Positions 24,333 through 32,322 are shown, numbered from the stretch's first letter. The stretch is DNA of 54,189 nucleotides from SAR116 cluster bacterium AG-426-A06 (GCA_003210115.1 QCNM01000003.1:1-54189); one strand, 5' to 3'. Numbers and translations: made by a program. The notes: generated by a model not told the origin, from the sequence alone.

Positions 24333-24421
24333 AGACAACCTCCTCGTTATTCCATTTTAATCATCTGATTTAATTAAATATTATAGAATTATAATTATTC
24401 AGTCTACAATCTAGTCTACAA
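24331..24421. repeat. att-like repeat R7
   Basis: GGAGACAACCTCCTCGTTAT, the shared middle ATTTTAATCATCTGATTTAA, and boxes GTCTACAA at 24402-24409 and 24414-24421, 12 bp apart. It forms the left edge of the McrBC block. Confidence 0.75.
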
Positions 24422-24435
24422 TTTACACATCTTTT

Positions 24436-24771
24436 TTATTCCAGTGTACTGATTTCGCACTTGGCATAAGCTACAGTTTCATTTAGGAAGTTTTCTGCTT
24501 CAGAAATATAATTCTTAAGTTTTTCTACATAAAAATCTATATCACTTCTGTAAGAAGCGAGTTCGCTATTGTATGAAGAAATCTCCCAATCATCACATGT
24601 ATGAGTTTTCATTATCTCATTAACACAAAATGGAACCAAAGGTTTAGTTGGTTTGGTATAAACTCCTGGAGGTTCTGGAGCAATGGGTTCTGAACAATAG
24701 CCAAAGACGTTAGTAGCTGAAAAAAAAATTGTAATAATAAAGATCAAAAGATTATTTCTAGATTTTGCCAT
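24436..24771 (-). CDS. secreted cysteine-containing hypothetical protein
   Basis: A 111-residue protein with an N-terminal signal peptide (NNLLIFIITIFFSATNVFG) and a mature part with cysteines in YCSEP, VPFCVNE, THTCDDW and AKCEIS. It also has a proline-rich stretch (PIAPEPPGVYTKPTKPLVP). The four cysteines may form disulphides in the periplasm. The second half is helical. I recognise no family. It is the last gene of the leftward unit that contains the McrBC genes, 12 bp behind its upstream neighbour, so it may be accessory to that block. Confidence 0.6.
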   Translation of the reverse strand: MAKSRNNLLIFIITIFFSATNVFGYCSEPIAPEPPGVYTKPTKPLVPFCVNEIMKTHTCDDWEISSYNSELASYRSDIDFYVEKLKNYISEAENFLNETVAYAKCEISTLE

Positions 24772-24783
24772 TAAGATTAATTC

Positions 24784-25095
24784 CTATTTTTGTAATTTAT
24801 TTAAAGAGCTCCATACATTTATATAAGCTTTTGCTCTATCAAATTCATCTTTAGAAACTGAATTTTTAAAATTATCATAGTCAATATTTAATAGCTCATT
24901 ACTTATTACATTTGCAACAATTTCTCTATTAATATACGACCTATATTTGTAATCTGCTTTTTCATCTTCAAAGACATTTGCGTCTTCAAAAACTTTTTCT
25001 ATATCACCTTTAACTCTTGCTCTTATAAGAAGTTGATTTTCATTATTTCTGTTTTTAACAATAGATAAAAAAGATTTATTTAAAACGATCCACAT
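24784..25095 (-). CDS. conserved small protein linked to McrBC
   Basis: A 103-residue protein: MWIVLNKSFLSIVKNRNNEN, then LLIRARVKGDIEKVF, DYKYRSYINREIVA and NIDYDNFKNSV, ending FDRAKAYINVW. I have the impression of a widespread uncharacterised family in mobile and phage-related regions with this exact shape (MW...LSIV, RAR-KGD, Y-R---R--V, DY-NFK), but I cannot name it. It lies 17 bp downstream of mcrC on the same strand and is probably co-transcribed. Confidence 0.62.
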   Translation of the reverse strand: MWIVLNKSFLSIVKNRNNENQLLIRARVKGDIEKVFEDANVFEDEKADYKYRSYINREIVANVISNELLNIDYDNFKNSVSKDEFDRAKAYINVWSSLNKLQK

Positions 25096-25112
25096 TTACA
25101 TAACCTCCTAAT

Positions 25113-26168
25113 TTAATGATTGAGAATATTAAGTAAGTCACCATGAATACTCTGCCAATTTTGATTCAAATTAATTGATTTAAAAGAAATATTATATTTT
25201 CTCCATCTATAGTCCTCATCCAAATGTTTTGAACCTTCAGCATCTGCATATAAAAGAATACCTTCAATTTCTTTATTGTTGTTAAGCTCGTCTTCCATAT
25301 TTAATATATAAGTTGCTATTTGTCTCAAATGTTCAGACTTAAATTTATCTTGACCATAAAAGCTATCTACAAGAGGTTTCTTATAATATTTAGTATCAAT
25401 AATAATTACTTTATCTTTATTACTTAAAGTAATGTCTGTCCTTTGTTTTGGGACTAACTTGAGATCACCTCCAAGAGATTGGAATTGCCAGTCCAATTGT
25501 TCAGATGTTTTTACTTTAAATTCAGATTGTTCATATTTATAAAAATTACCTACAAATCTCTCAAAGATGTCAGACATTCTAATTTCATCATCTAAGATAT
25601 CTGTAAAAACATAATTACCTTTATCATGAGAAGGTATCTTTAAACCATCTAACATTTTACATAATTCTATGGGTAATCTGTAATAGTTATTATTTTGAGA
25701 TAATTGAAATTTGGATAAATATGAACTAACGTTTTCTTTAGTTTCTACATCTGTAAAAAATTTTAAAACAGAATTAATTTCTTCTTTCAAATATTTTTTT
25801 AATTTTTGATTTTTTTGCAGATTTAAAAAACTTTTTTTAATAATTTTATTTAAAATGCTATCTACTGATAACTCTGAAAATCTGCAGTACAATTTATTTG
25901 TGATTTGAAAATTGTTTTGAATACTTTTTTTAAAGTCTATTTTACCTTTAATAAACTGTTCGTTAATTAATTTGGATTTATAATCTTTATGCAAACCTTT
26001 TTTAATAATTCTTTTAACAGACTTCAAAAGCATATTAGTCATTAAGTTTGGTAAATCAGGACTTTCATCTATTTCTAATTTTAATGATCTTCCTTCACTA
26101 AATTTTTCCCATGCATATAAAAATACATAGTATAAATTTTGAATTTTAATGTGATCTTGAACTATCAA
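25113..26168 (-). CDS. mcrC: McrC-type subunit of a modification-dependent restriction system
   Basis: A 351-residue McrC homologue, the nuclease subunit that joins the McrB ring to cut modified DNA. After a family N-terminal part (IKIQNLYYVFLYAWEKF), the PD-(D/E)xK core is visible as RTDITLSNKDKVIIIDTKYYKKP, followed by KSEHLRQIATYILNME and EGILLYADAEGSK. Its start overlaps the end of mcrB by 4 bp, the usual translational coupling of the pair. It acts in the cytoplasm on incoming modified DNA; the modification recognised is set by the McrB partner. Confidence 0.9.
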   Translation of the reverse strand: MIVQDHIKIQNLYYVFLYAWEKFSEGRSLKLEIDESPDLPNLMTNMLLKSVKRIIKKGLHKDYKSKLINEQFIKGKIDFKKSIQNNFQITNKLYCRFSELSVDSILNKIIKKSFLNLQKNQKLKKYLKEEINSVLKFFTDVETKENVSSYLSKFQLSQNNNYYRLPIELCKMLDGLKIPSHDKGNYVFTDILDDEIRMSDIFERFVGNFYKYEQSEFKVKTSEQLDWQFQSLGGDLKLVPKQRTDITLSNKDKVIIIDTKYYKKPLVDSFYGQDKFKSEHLRQIATYILNMEDELNNNKEIEGILLYADAEGSKHLDEDYRWRKYNISFKSINLNQNWQSIHGDLLNILNH

Positions 26169-28141
26169 GATAACAACTCAGCCCTAAGCTCTTCAACTTT
26201 TTCAGGCCTATCAAAATAGTATTCTTCTAAAAGAGGGATGATTTGATTATCAATTACTTTTTTATACCAATCAATTCCGTACGAAAGATCATTATTGGTA
26301 GGACAGAAAAAACTATGACCAATACAATATCCAGGACCAAGATCTAAAGTTTCATCTGAAATTTTTTGATTTATTGATTCCATATTGTTGATAATTTTAT
26401 CTACAACAGCAGTACTAACTTTCTTATCAGACAGAAATTTTTTGAAATTAGGGTTTCCAAACTCTGGTATAAAAGTAAAAAAAGAAAATCTTCTTCTCAA
26501 TGCATAATCAACAACTTTTAATGATCTATCTGCTGTATTCATTAAGCCTATAATGTGGATGTTAGATGGAATATAAAATTCCTCATCAAGGGAATATAAA
26601 AGCTTTATAGCATATTCAGGCCCTCTTTTATTTTCTTCAATATTTACTAAAATCTCACCAAATACTTTTGTAATGTTAGCTCTATTAATTTCATCAATCA
26701 TAATAACGTAATTGTTATCAGTATCTTTTTTTGCTTTCTCACAAAAATTTATAAACTGGCCTGCAGAAAGAACAAAATTACCTTCATTGTTTGGCCTTAT
26801 GCCCATAATGAATTCTTCATATGAATAATTTTCATGAAAAACTAAATTCAATTGTCTATTTTCTTCACTAGCTAAATATTTTGAAATTTTTGCAGCTATA
26901 AATGTTTTACCAACTCCTGGAGGACCTTGTATTATAATATTTTTTTTAATTTTAAGCTCGTTACAGATTGTTTGAAAAATATCTGCAGAGAAAAATGTAT
27001 CTTTAAGAATAAAAGAAATATCTTCACTATTTTCTGGAGACATCTCAGATACGTTATCTCCAAAATAAAATTCATTTATTTTTTTCACATAGTCAGTGTA
27101 TTTTGTAATATTTGTTAATGTTTTTGTTACTGTCCTATTTCCAAAAACTTCTTCGTGATTCATTTCTTTGAAATTTAACCATTTAACTTTTCTAATGTGA
27201 GGGTGGTGTTCATCTTCTTGATATTCATAATCACCTTGAACTTCACCTGCTGCTAACAATTTTTTTGTACCTTCTTTAACAAAAATTAAGTCTCCATTTT
27301 TAATAGTCCTGACAAAATCAAAACAACACAAAACATTATTTCTTGGCTTGCTTTCTCTAGATGTGTCAAGCTCCGTCATCTTATCCTCAATTTCCTTTTT
27401 TGTTTTAAATTTGGAGAGGTCTCCAATTTGCCATCCAATAGAAATAAAGTTTTGAAATCTAAATGCGTCCCAGTATGCAGCTTGTTCACCAGCGGCAATA
27501 ATCCAATAATTTTTTTCTGTAAAAACTTTTCTTAAATTAGAAGATACATCGTTTTCTAATAAATTATCATAGCAATTAATTAAATCGTTCAAATATGATT
27601 TAATTAAATTATCATCAGGGATATCATTTTTACTTATAAGTTTGTGCATACAAATTCCTGGACCATATCCCATGGCAACTCCACTCGTAGCTGCTAGATC
27701 AAATTGACTGTTATCAAATGAAAAATCAAATTGTTGCATTTTTTCAAAAAAAGGTTTTGCCTCTGATGCTTTTTCTAATAGATATTCTTCACCACCTTTT
27801 TTTCCATAATGATCTCCAGGACCTGTAATCCCTTGACCAAAACACAAATAAAATCCTGTCATGTCATGTTTAAATAAAGCTACGATGTAGAATCCATCTC
27901 TAGTATCTGTAGCTTCATTCTTATTCAAAATTGAAAAGTGTGGGACTTGTGTCCAATTACCTTGTCCACAACTAAACTTAACTATTAAATCATCTCTATC
28001 TTTTGTAATCTCTTCTTTTATCCAATCTCTTAATTCATAAAAAGCCTTATAAGTTGGAAGATCACTTCCAAATGATCCACTTCTATAGTCAACTGGATAA
28101 TTTAAAAATATTTTTTCAACAATAGACTTGAATTCATTCAC
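26165..28141 (-). CDS. mcrB: McrB-type AAA+ GTPase with MrcB-N and EVE/PUA-like domains
   Basis: A 658-residue three-part protein. Residues 1-190 look like the MrcB N-terminal domain (LPTYKAFYELRDWI, VPHFSILN, GFYIVALF). About 210-320 has an EVE/PUA-like reader pattern (YWIIAAGEQAAYWDAF, ISIGWQIGDLSKF, GDLIFVKEGTKKLLAAGEV). From about 395 the AAA+ motor has Walker A GPPGVGKT (406-413), Walker B IMIDEINRANITKVFGEI and the McrB signature MNTADRSLKVVDYALRRRF. EVE-like domains read modified bases, so the target is probably modified cytosine or another base. It is followed directly by mcrC. Confidence 0.9.
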   Translation of the reverse strand: MNEFKSIVEKIFLNYPVDYRSGSFGSDLPTYKAFYELRDWIKEEITKDRDDLIVKFSCGQGNWTQVPHFSILNKNEATDTRDGFYIVALFKHDMTGFYLCFGQGITGPGDHYGKKGGEEYLLEKASEAKPFFEKMQQFDFSFDNSQFDLAATSGVAMGYGPGICMHKLISKNDIPDDNLIKSYLNDLINCYDNLLENDVSSNLRKVFTEKNYWIIAAGEQAAYWDAFRFQNFISIGWQIGDLSKFKTKKEIEDKMTELDTSRESKPRNNVLCCFDFVRTIKNGDLIFVKEGTKKLLAAGEVQGDYEYQEDEHHPHIRKVKWLNFKEMNHEEVFGNRTVTKTLTNITKYTDYVKKINEFYFGDNVSEMSPENSEDISFILKDTFFSADIFQTICNELKIKKNIIIQGPPGVGKTFIAAKISKYLASEENRQLNLVFHENYSYEEFIMGIRPNNEGNFVLSAGQFINFCEKAKKDTDNNYVIMIDEINRANITKVFGEILVNIEENKRGPEYAIKLLYSLDEEFYIPSNIHIIGLMNTADRSLKVVDYALRRRFSFFTFIPEFGNPNFKKFLSDKKVSTAVVDKIINNMESINQKISDETLDLGPGYCIGHSFFCPTNNDLSYGIDWYKKVIDNQIIPLLEEYYFDRPEKVEELRAELLS

Positions 28142-28154
28142 AAGTTTGAGTCCT

Positions 28155-28224
28155 TAGTATTAATTATCTGATTTAATTATATTTTATAGAGCAATATTTA
28201 TTCAGTCTACAAATTAGTAAACAA
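28155..28224. repeat. att-like repeat R8 (partial)
   Basis: It keeps TTAATTATCTGATTTAAT, TTTTATAGA and the box end with GTCTACAA at 28205-28212 and a decayed GTAAACAA at 28217-28224. The core half is absent. It separates the McrBC block from the second leader cassette. Confidence 0.65.
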
Positions 28225-28286
28225 AAAAGCTTTTAAATAAAGAGGTTACTTGAAATCGCAATTAAAAGTATTATATGTATATCTAT

Positions 28287-28350
28287 AGGTATTTAATAAC
28301 CAACTTGTACACCTAAGCATAATGCCAAAAGTACTAAAGCGGAGGAACAA
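28287..28350 (+). promoter_or_regulatory. pseudoknot-like leader L3, candidate SAM-II/SAM-V-class riboswitch
   Basis: Third copy of the leader. AGGT at 28287-28290 pairs with ACCT at 28311-28314. The loop has ATTTAATAACCAACTTGTAC, the inner hairpin is GCA-TAA-TGC, and GTAC at 28331-28334 is followed by TAAAGCGGAGG. It differs from L1 at a few loop positions and by one base in length, with all pairings retained. It precedes gene A2. Confidence 0.68.
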
Positions 28351-28596
28351 TTGACTTCAAATAAATTATCAAAACACAATCAAGACTTTGCTGATGCAAT
28401 GGCTACAAAGCTACGTCTAAATAGAGAAAAACTTAAACAAACTCAAACAGTAGACGAAAAAATTAATCAACTTACACCAGAACAAAGAGAACAGATTGGT
28501 GAATTCAGGTTATCAATCATTCGTGAGGGTTTAAAAGAATTTCCTGGTTTAGACCCAATGAAAGCACTTCAAATGATGGAAGAATTTGGAGGTTAG
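28351..28596 (+). CDS. small island protein A2 (paralogue of 4642-4887)
   Basis: An 81-residue protein reading TTG as start codon, seven bases after GGAGG (28340-28344). The matching position in A1 is ATG, which supports this start. Shared blocks with A1 are DFADAMATKLRLNREK, DEKINQL, GEFRLSIIREGLKEFPG and the C-terminal MMEEFGG. It is acidic, helical and cytosolic, with no known family. Initiation at TTG would lower its level or make it more dependent on the leader. A second leader and gene B2 follow 23 bp downstream. Confidence 0.78.
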   Translation: MTSNKLSKHNQDFADAMATKLRLNREKLKQTQTVDEKINQLTPEQREQIGEFRLSIIREGLKEFPGLDPMKALQMMEEFGG

Positions 28597-28619
28597 GATG
28601 ACTTTATAGTCAAACTAAA

Positions 28620-28683
28620 GGGTATTTATCAACCAACTTGTACACCCTGTCACAAAGACAAAAGTACTAAAAAGGAGACTGCT
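28620..28683 (+). promoter_or_regulatory. pseudoknot-like leader L4, candidate SAM-II/SAM-V-class riboswitch
   Basis: Fourth copy of the leader, before gene B2. The outer pair is GGGT (28620-28623) with ACCC (28644-28647). The inner hairpin TGTC-ACAAA-GACA differs in sequence from the other copies but still pairs. The GTAC boxes lie at 28640-28643 and 28664-28667, followed by TAAAAAGGAG. L2 and L4 share the G-C form of the outer pair, and L1 and L3 the A-T form, so each leader type stays with its own gene. Confidence 0.68.
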
Positions 28684-28875
28684 ATGAAAAAAATAATATG
28701 GAAAGAGCTTAAAGAAGACGATCCAATCTTTAAGCAAGGTTTTATAATTTCTACACATAATAGAAGACAAATTGATTTGGTGAAAATACCAAAAACAATG
28801 TCTAGGAAAGAAAAAATAAAACATTTAGCCAAATCCCTTATTAGACTAGGATGGAAATTTGTGGGGGATAAATAA
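28684..28875 (+). CDS. small island protein B2 (relative of 4974-5222)
   Basis: A 63-residue basic protein: MKKIIWKELKEDDPIFKQGF, then STHNRRQIDLVKIPK, ending SLIRLGWKFVGDK. It corresponds at both ends to B1 of the other island but is 19 residues shorter in the middle. No family is known. Its stop overlaps the start of the next gene (TAATG), so the following 152-residue protein is co-translated. Placement behind leader L4 makes it the second controlled gene of the unit. Confidence 0.72.
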   Translation: MKKIIWKELKEDDPIFKQGFIISTHNRRQIDLVKIPKTMSRKEKIKHLAKSLIRLGWKFVGDK

Positions 28876-29333
28876 TGGCATATTATGAATATGAATTTCC
28901 TCAACAAAAGATTTTTGAGGTTAAAGATTTACCTTCAATAAACAATTATAATAAAATTTATATTGATAGCGAAAAACCACTTCAAAAAAATAGACCTAAA
29001 ATAAAACCACAAAAGGTAGTTTTTTTATTTTCAGTTGAATGGATGTGGTCACCTGCACACAATAGAATAGATAGTTATTTTATTAATATAAAACCATCTA
29101 GGTATTATTTTTGGAATAGTTTTTTTGACCGTCATAGCTTTTCAGATTATTGGGATTTTATTGGTTATACAGATAATAAAAAAGGTGATCTACACGAGAT
29201 TTCTATGAACATAATTAAAAATTATTGGGAAGTTGAAGCTAAAGATTCATGTCTTGATCATTTCCATGTGATTAGTATGGAAGGTTTGTTGAAAGTGAGC
29301 GATATAAAGTCTATTGGGAGAAGCGTTTGGTAA
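28875..29333 (+). CDS. hypothetical protein in the second leader cassette
   Basis: A 152-residue protein rich in aromatic residues: VVFLFSVEWMWSPAHNRIDS, then RYYFWNSFFDRHSFSDYWDF, then KDSCLDHFHVISMEG. There is no signal peptide or clear membrane helix. I recognise no family. It starts within the stop codon of B2 (TAATG) and so is translationally coupled to it. The equivalent place in the other island is filled by the unrelated C1, which suggests a swappable effector or partner slot. Confidence 0.68.
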   Translation: MAYYEYEFPQQKIFEVKDLPSINNYNKIYIDSEKPLQKNRPKIKPQKVVFLFSVEWMWSPAHNRIDSYFINIKPSRYYFWNSFFDRHSFSDYWDFIGYTDNKKGDLHEISMNIIKNYWEVEAKDSCLDHFHVISMEGLLKVSDIKSIGRSVW

Positions 29334-29408
29334 AAATATAAAACTAATATTTATTAATACGTTTATTAGAAAAAATTTTAATTTATAGTTATTTTTAAGG
29401 AGTCAAAA

Positions 29409-30197
29409 ATGTCAGAAATAGAAAAATTAAAGAAAGCCCTTGAATTTCTTACATCACATATACCAGGAGCAAATGAACTTGCTGAAGTTGTAAATGAAGG
29501 AAGTCTCGTACTAGATACTTCTCATGAAGATTCACCTGAGGATGTTTTATTGAAAAAGTCAGAAAGTTTAAATGAGGCTGAAAAAGAACAAACGATGTTG
29601 GATGCATTTAAAGTTAAAAATTTAAATAATTTAGAAGTTGGAAGATTATATGAACGATATGTCGGTTATTTATATGAAAATGAAGGATGGTCAGTAACAT
29701 ACAAAGGTATAGTTGATGGATTAAATGATCTTGGACGAGACTTAATATGCATTAAAAACAATGTACATAAAGTAGTTCAAGCCAAGTGTTGGTCCAAACA
29801 TACCGAGATAAGAGAAAATCATATTTATCAATTATTCGGTTCCTTTACCCATTATAGAATGCAGCTTAGACAGGTTTTTAAAGCCACTCATGGAAGAACC
29901 AAAGCAAGAGAAATGATGAAAAACCTTAAAATCATTCCAGTTATTTGCAGTAATAATGATCTAAGTGAAACAGCGAAAGATGTAACAAAATATTTAAATA
30001 TAGAACATTTCCAAATTAAGTTGATCAAAGAATACCCAATGATTAAGTGTAATATAAATAATGACAGAAAGTTATATCATCTTCCTTTTGATCCTGCATA
30101 TGACAGCATTATAATAGGCAATGTTGAGGGAGAGTGTTATGTAAACACAATTAAAGAAGCACAAAATTTAGGTTTTAAAAGAGTTAATTCTAAATAA
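29409..30197 (+). CDS. Mrr-like restriction endonuclease (PD-(D/E)xK)
   Basis: A 262-residue protein with a C-terminal Mrr-type nuclease domain. The motif run is VGRLYERYVGYLYENEGW (helix with Glu), then DGLNDLGRDLICIKNNVHKV and VQAKCWSKH. This gives the catalytic Asp and the Q-x-K pair of the superfamily, followed by HIYQLFGSF. The N-terminal 70 residues are charged and helical and may serve as a partner-binding region. There is AAGGAG before the ATG. Such enzymes often attack modified or foreign DNA. It is downstream of the leader cassette on the same strand, 75 bp after the 152-residue gene. Confidence 0.82.
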   Translation: MSEIEKLKKALEFLTSHIPGANELAEVVNEGSLVLDTSHEDSPEDVLLKKSESLNEAEKEQTMLDAFKVKNLNNLEVGRLYERYVGYLYENEGWSVTYKGIVDGLNDLGRDLICIKNNVHKVVQAKCWSKHTEIRENHIYQLFGSFTHYRMQLRQVFKATHGRTKAREMMKNLKIIPVICSNNDLSETAKDVTKYLNIEHFQIKLIKEYPMIKCNINNDRKLYHLPFDPAYDSIIIGNVEGECYVNTIKEAQNLGFKRVNSK

Positions 30198-30228
30198 TAA
30201 TTTTTATAATTTACAAATTTAAAATTTT

Positions 30229-30588
30229 CTAAAGAGTGTACCTAAATAGATTATCTGATGATTTTTGCATAATATCGTCTTTACCTTTTATTAAGCTTAA
30301 ATACCTTAGAGCTAAATTAGCTTTTTTGAGTATGTCTAATCCTCCATTATTTAAAGCTTCATTAATTACATTCTGAGAACAAATTAATAGATTCTTATGT
30401 GTCTCATCAATTTCTCTTAATATAACTTCTATTGCGTCTTCAACTGCCTCATTAAATTCATCAATTTGTCTCCAACGTGATAATGTTTCTTCTCTTATTC
30501 CAAGCTGTTTAGCAATAATTGAAGCTTTTAGCCCAGTGGCAAGTAATTGAACTGCAATTAGTTGATTTTCATTGAGTTTTATTGACAT
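30229..30588 (-). CDS. helix-turn-helix protein, phage terminase-small-subunit-like
   Basis: A 119-residue protein with an N-terminal helix-turn-helix (LNENQLIAVQLLATGLKASI, then AKQLGIREETLSRWR). This is the pattern of phBC6A51-type or terminase-small-subunit-like proteins common in P4-type islands. The rest is helical. It lies 3 bp downstream of the alpA-like gene and shares its leftward unit with it, so it is probably part of the island control or packaging-parasite module. Confidence 0.7.
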   Translation of the reverse strand: MSIKLNENQLIAVQLLATGLKASIIAKQLGIREETLSRWRQIDEFNEAVEDAIEVILREIDETHKNLLICSQNVINEALNNGGLDILKKANLALRYLSLIKGKDDIMQKSSDNLFRYTL

Positions 30589-30591
30589 TAT

Positions 30592-30807
30592 TTATCTTTC
30601 AGGCTTATGGCCAAGAAAACCTCTAATTTGTTTTCTTTCGTTAATGTAATTTTCAATTTCAACTAAATCCCAAACTACTTTATTAGGACCAAGAAGAAAT
30701 GGTTTAGGAAAATTGTCAATAGTCTTTGACCATCTTGACACAGTTGATGAACTTATATTCAGGATTCTGGAAACTTCTTTTTTTGGAATGAAACGTTGTT
30801 TATACAT
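30592..30807 (-). CDS. AlpA-like excisionase/regulator
   Basis: A 71-residue winged-helix protein of the AlpA/MerR-like DNA-binding group: MYKQRFIPKKEVSRILNISS, then STVSRWSKTIDNFPKPF, then VVWDLVEIENYINERK. In P4-type elements AlpA proteins activate the integrase or assist excision. It stands 100 bp from the integrase gene on the same strand, downstream of it. This is the usual place for such a factor. Confidence 0.85.
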   Translation of the reverse strand: MYKQRFIPKKEVSRILNISSSTVSRWSKTIDNFPKPFLLGPNKVVWDLVEIENYINERKQIRGFLGHKPER

Positions 30808-30909
30808 AATTGGTTATCAAATTTTTTACCCTCTCCTTTCTAGAGGATTGTTAGTTATTTGATCTCCAATCTTTATTTAATATAACATATTTTACTTAAT
30901 AAATAAAAT

Positions 30910-32088
30910 CTAAATTGTCTCTAATAGGTACTTCTCCCAATCATTCATGATTTTTGTTCTTAATCCAAAAAGATTAGACCTCAAATATGCCTTTTCTACT
31001 TTGTTTGGTAATTGATGAGCGAGACAAAACTCTATTGCGTGATGCTGATATTTTCCTGTTTCTTCTGCCCAATCCCTAAAGGTTGACCTAAAACCATGAA
31101 CAGTAATTTTAAGATGAGAAAATTCCTTTTTTAAAAATACCAGCATAGCCCCATTTGAAATATGTTTTCCCGTAGCTGGGTTTGTGAAAACAAAATGATG
31201 ATTATGCTTTCTTCTCATTAACTCCACTATTTTTATAGCTTCATCTGATAAAGGAACTTTATGCTCTTTTTTTGTTTTCATTTTTTCAGCTGGAATAGTC
31301 CATATTTTTCTTTGTAAATTAAATTCGTCAAACTCAGACTCAATGACTTCTTTAGTTCTAGTCGCTGTTAACAGCAACAATCTCATTGCATAAGCTGATA
31401 ACAAATCAAACTCACAAAGCTCTTTATAAAAATCTATTATTCTCGAATAAGGCAGAGAAGAAAAATGTTTTACTCTTTGAATTTTGTATGGGTCTGGAAG
31501 AATATGAATAAGGTGTTCCTTCCAAGAAGCTGGATTATCTTTATCGTAACAACCTCTAATTTTTGCAAATGAAAATATAAGAAATAATCTTTGTTGAATA
31601 CGTCTTGCTGTTTCTGTTTTTGTATTCCAAATAGGCTGTAAAACACTGATAATATCATCACGATTAATATTAATAAAAGGCTTTGTATCTAACAATGGTG
31701 AAGCATAAGTTTTAATAGAGTTTCGCCATTGCTGAGCACTTTTGGGATTAGTCCATTCAGCCTCTTTCTTTTTAGAAATATATAACTCTGCTATATCTGA
31801 AAACTTTTTATTTTGTTGTTGTCTTAAAACCTCAACTCTATTTTTCTCATCAATAGGGTCAATTTTTTTTCTTAGTAATTGTTTATTACTTAATGCATGT
31901 TGTCTTGCCTCTAAAAGAGATACATCAGGAAATTTACCTAGACCCATTTCTCTTGCTTGTTTATTAATTGTATAACGAAAACTCCATTTACCTTTTCCAG
32001 GGCTCGAGATGGATATATAAAGCCCTTCACCGTCATGGTATTTGTCCTTAGGTAAAAATAATAATTTTCTCGCATTTAATTTTTTCAT
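30910..32088 (-). CDS. int: P4-type tyrosine integrase (int2)
   Basis: A 392-residue intact tyrosine recombinase of the P4/DUF4102 group. The N-terminal arm-binding domain has KYHDGEGLYISISSPG and REMGLGKFPDVSLLEAR. The core-binding domain is in the middle. The catalytic domain shows LLTATRTKEVIE with Arg, TVHGFRSTFRDWAEE with His-x-x-Arg, and FCLAHQLPNKVEKAYLRSN with the second His and the nucleophile Tyr. It reads away from tRNA-Ser, 143 bp from the tRNA 3' end. This is the standard arrangement for islands in tRNA genes. It is about 50% identical by eye to the broken copy at 6831-8017. Confidence 0.93.
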   Translation of the reverse strand: MKKLNARKLLFLPKDKYHDGEGLYISISSPGKGKWSFRYTINKQAREMGLGKFPDVSLLEARQHALSNKQLLRKKIDPIDEKNRVEVLRQQQNKKFSDIAELYISKKKEAEWTNPKSAQQWRNSIKTYASPLLDTKPFININRDDIISVLQPIWNTKTETARRIQQRLFLIFSFAKIRGCYDKDNPASWKEHLIHILPDPYKIQRVKHFSSLPYSRIIDFYKELCEFDLLSAYAMRLLLLTATRTKEVIESEFDEFNLQRKIWTIPAEKMKTKKEHKVPLSDEAIKIVELMRRKHNHHFVFTNPATGKHISNGAMLVFLKKEFSHLKITVHGFRSTFRDWAEETGKYQHHAIEFCLAHQLPNKVEKAYLRSNLFGLRTKIMNDWEKYLLETI

Positions 32089-32230
32089 GTCATCTCCAGT
32101 CTACAACTCGGTCTACAAGTTGGGTTGATTAAAGATGATTTAGAGTGAAATAGCTTGAAGAGCCCTCGTCAACAAAATTGAGACCTACCTTAGGTTTATG
32201 ACACAGTATGACTTAAGGTAGTTATCTTAT
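32089..32230. other. attachment-site arm between integrase and tRNA-Ser
   Basis: GTCTACAA boxes lie at 32099-32106 and 32111-32118, with the same sequence and 12-bp spacing as at the ends of the att-like repeats. GATGATTTAGAGTGAAATAG near 32133 resembles the repeats' middle block in inverted orientation. With the tRNA 3' end as core, this is the expected right arm of the integrated element and probably also holds the int2 promoter. Confidence 0.6.
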
Positions 32231-32322
32231 TGGCGGAGGGAGGGGGATTCGAACCCCCGAGAGGAATTTCTTCCCCTAACGATTTAGCAAACCGGCGCCT
32301 TCAGCCACTCGGCCACCCCTCC
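32231..32322 (-). tRNA. tRNA-Ser(GCT)
   Basis: The minus strand reads GGAGGGG for the 5' acceptor arm and TGGCCGAGTGGCTGAAGGCG for the D-arm. The anticodon loop TTGCTAA has anticodon GCT, a long variable arm follows (GGGGAAGAAATTCCTC), and the T-arm is GGGGG-TTCGAAT-CCCCC. The acceptor strand is TCCCTCC, with discriminator G and an encoded CCA. The long variable arm fits type II tRNA-Ser. Its 3' end faces the integrase, and its last bases are the probable recombination core copied in repeats R1 and R2. Confidence 0.95.

Noticed and set aside
26927-27118. 63-residue rightward ORF inside mcrB
   Set aside because: It is antisense to the AAA+ domain coding region and has no support of its own.
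8184-28224. Integron with attC sites
   Set aside because: The repeats separate one- or two-gene units as in an integron. However, there is no IntI-type integrase, no attC R''/L'' imperfect-palindrome layout and gene orientation is mixed. The tRNA-end core and P4-type integrases favour island junctions.
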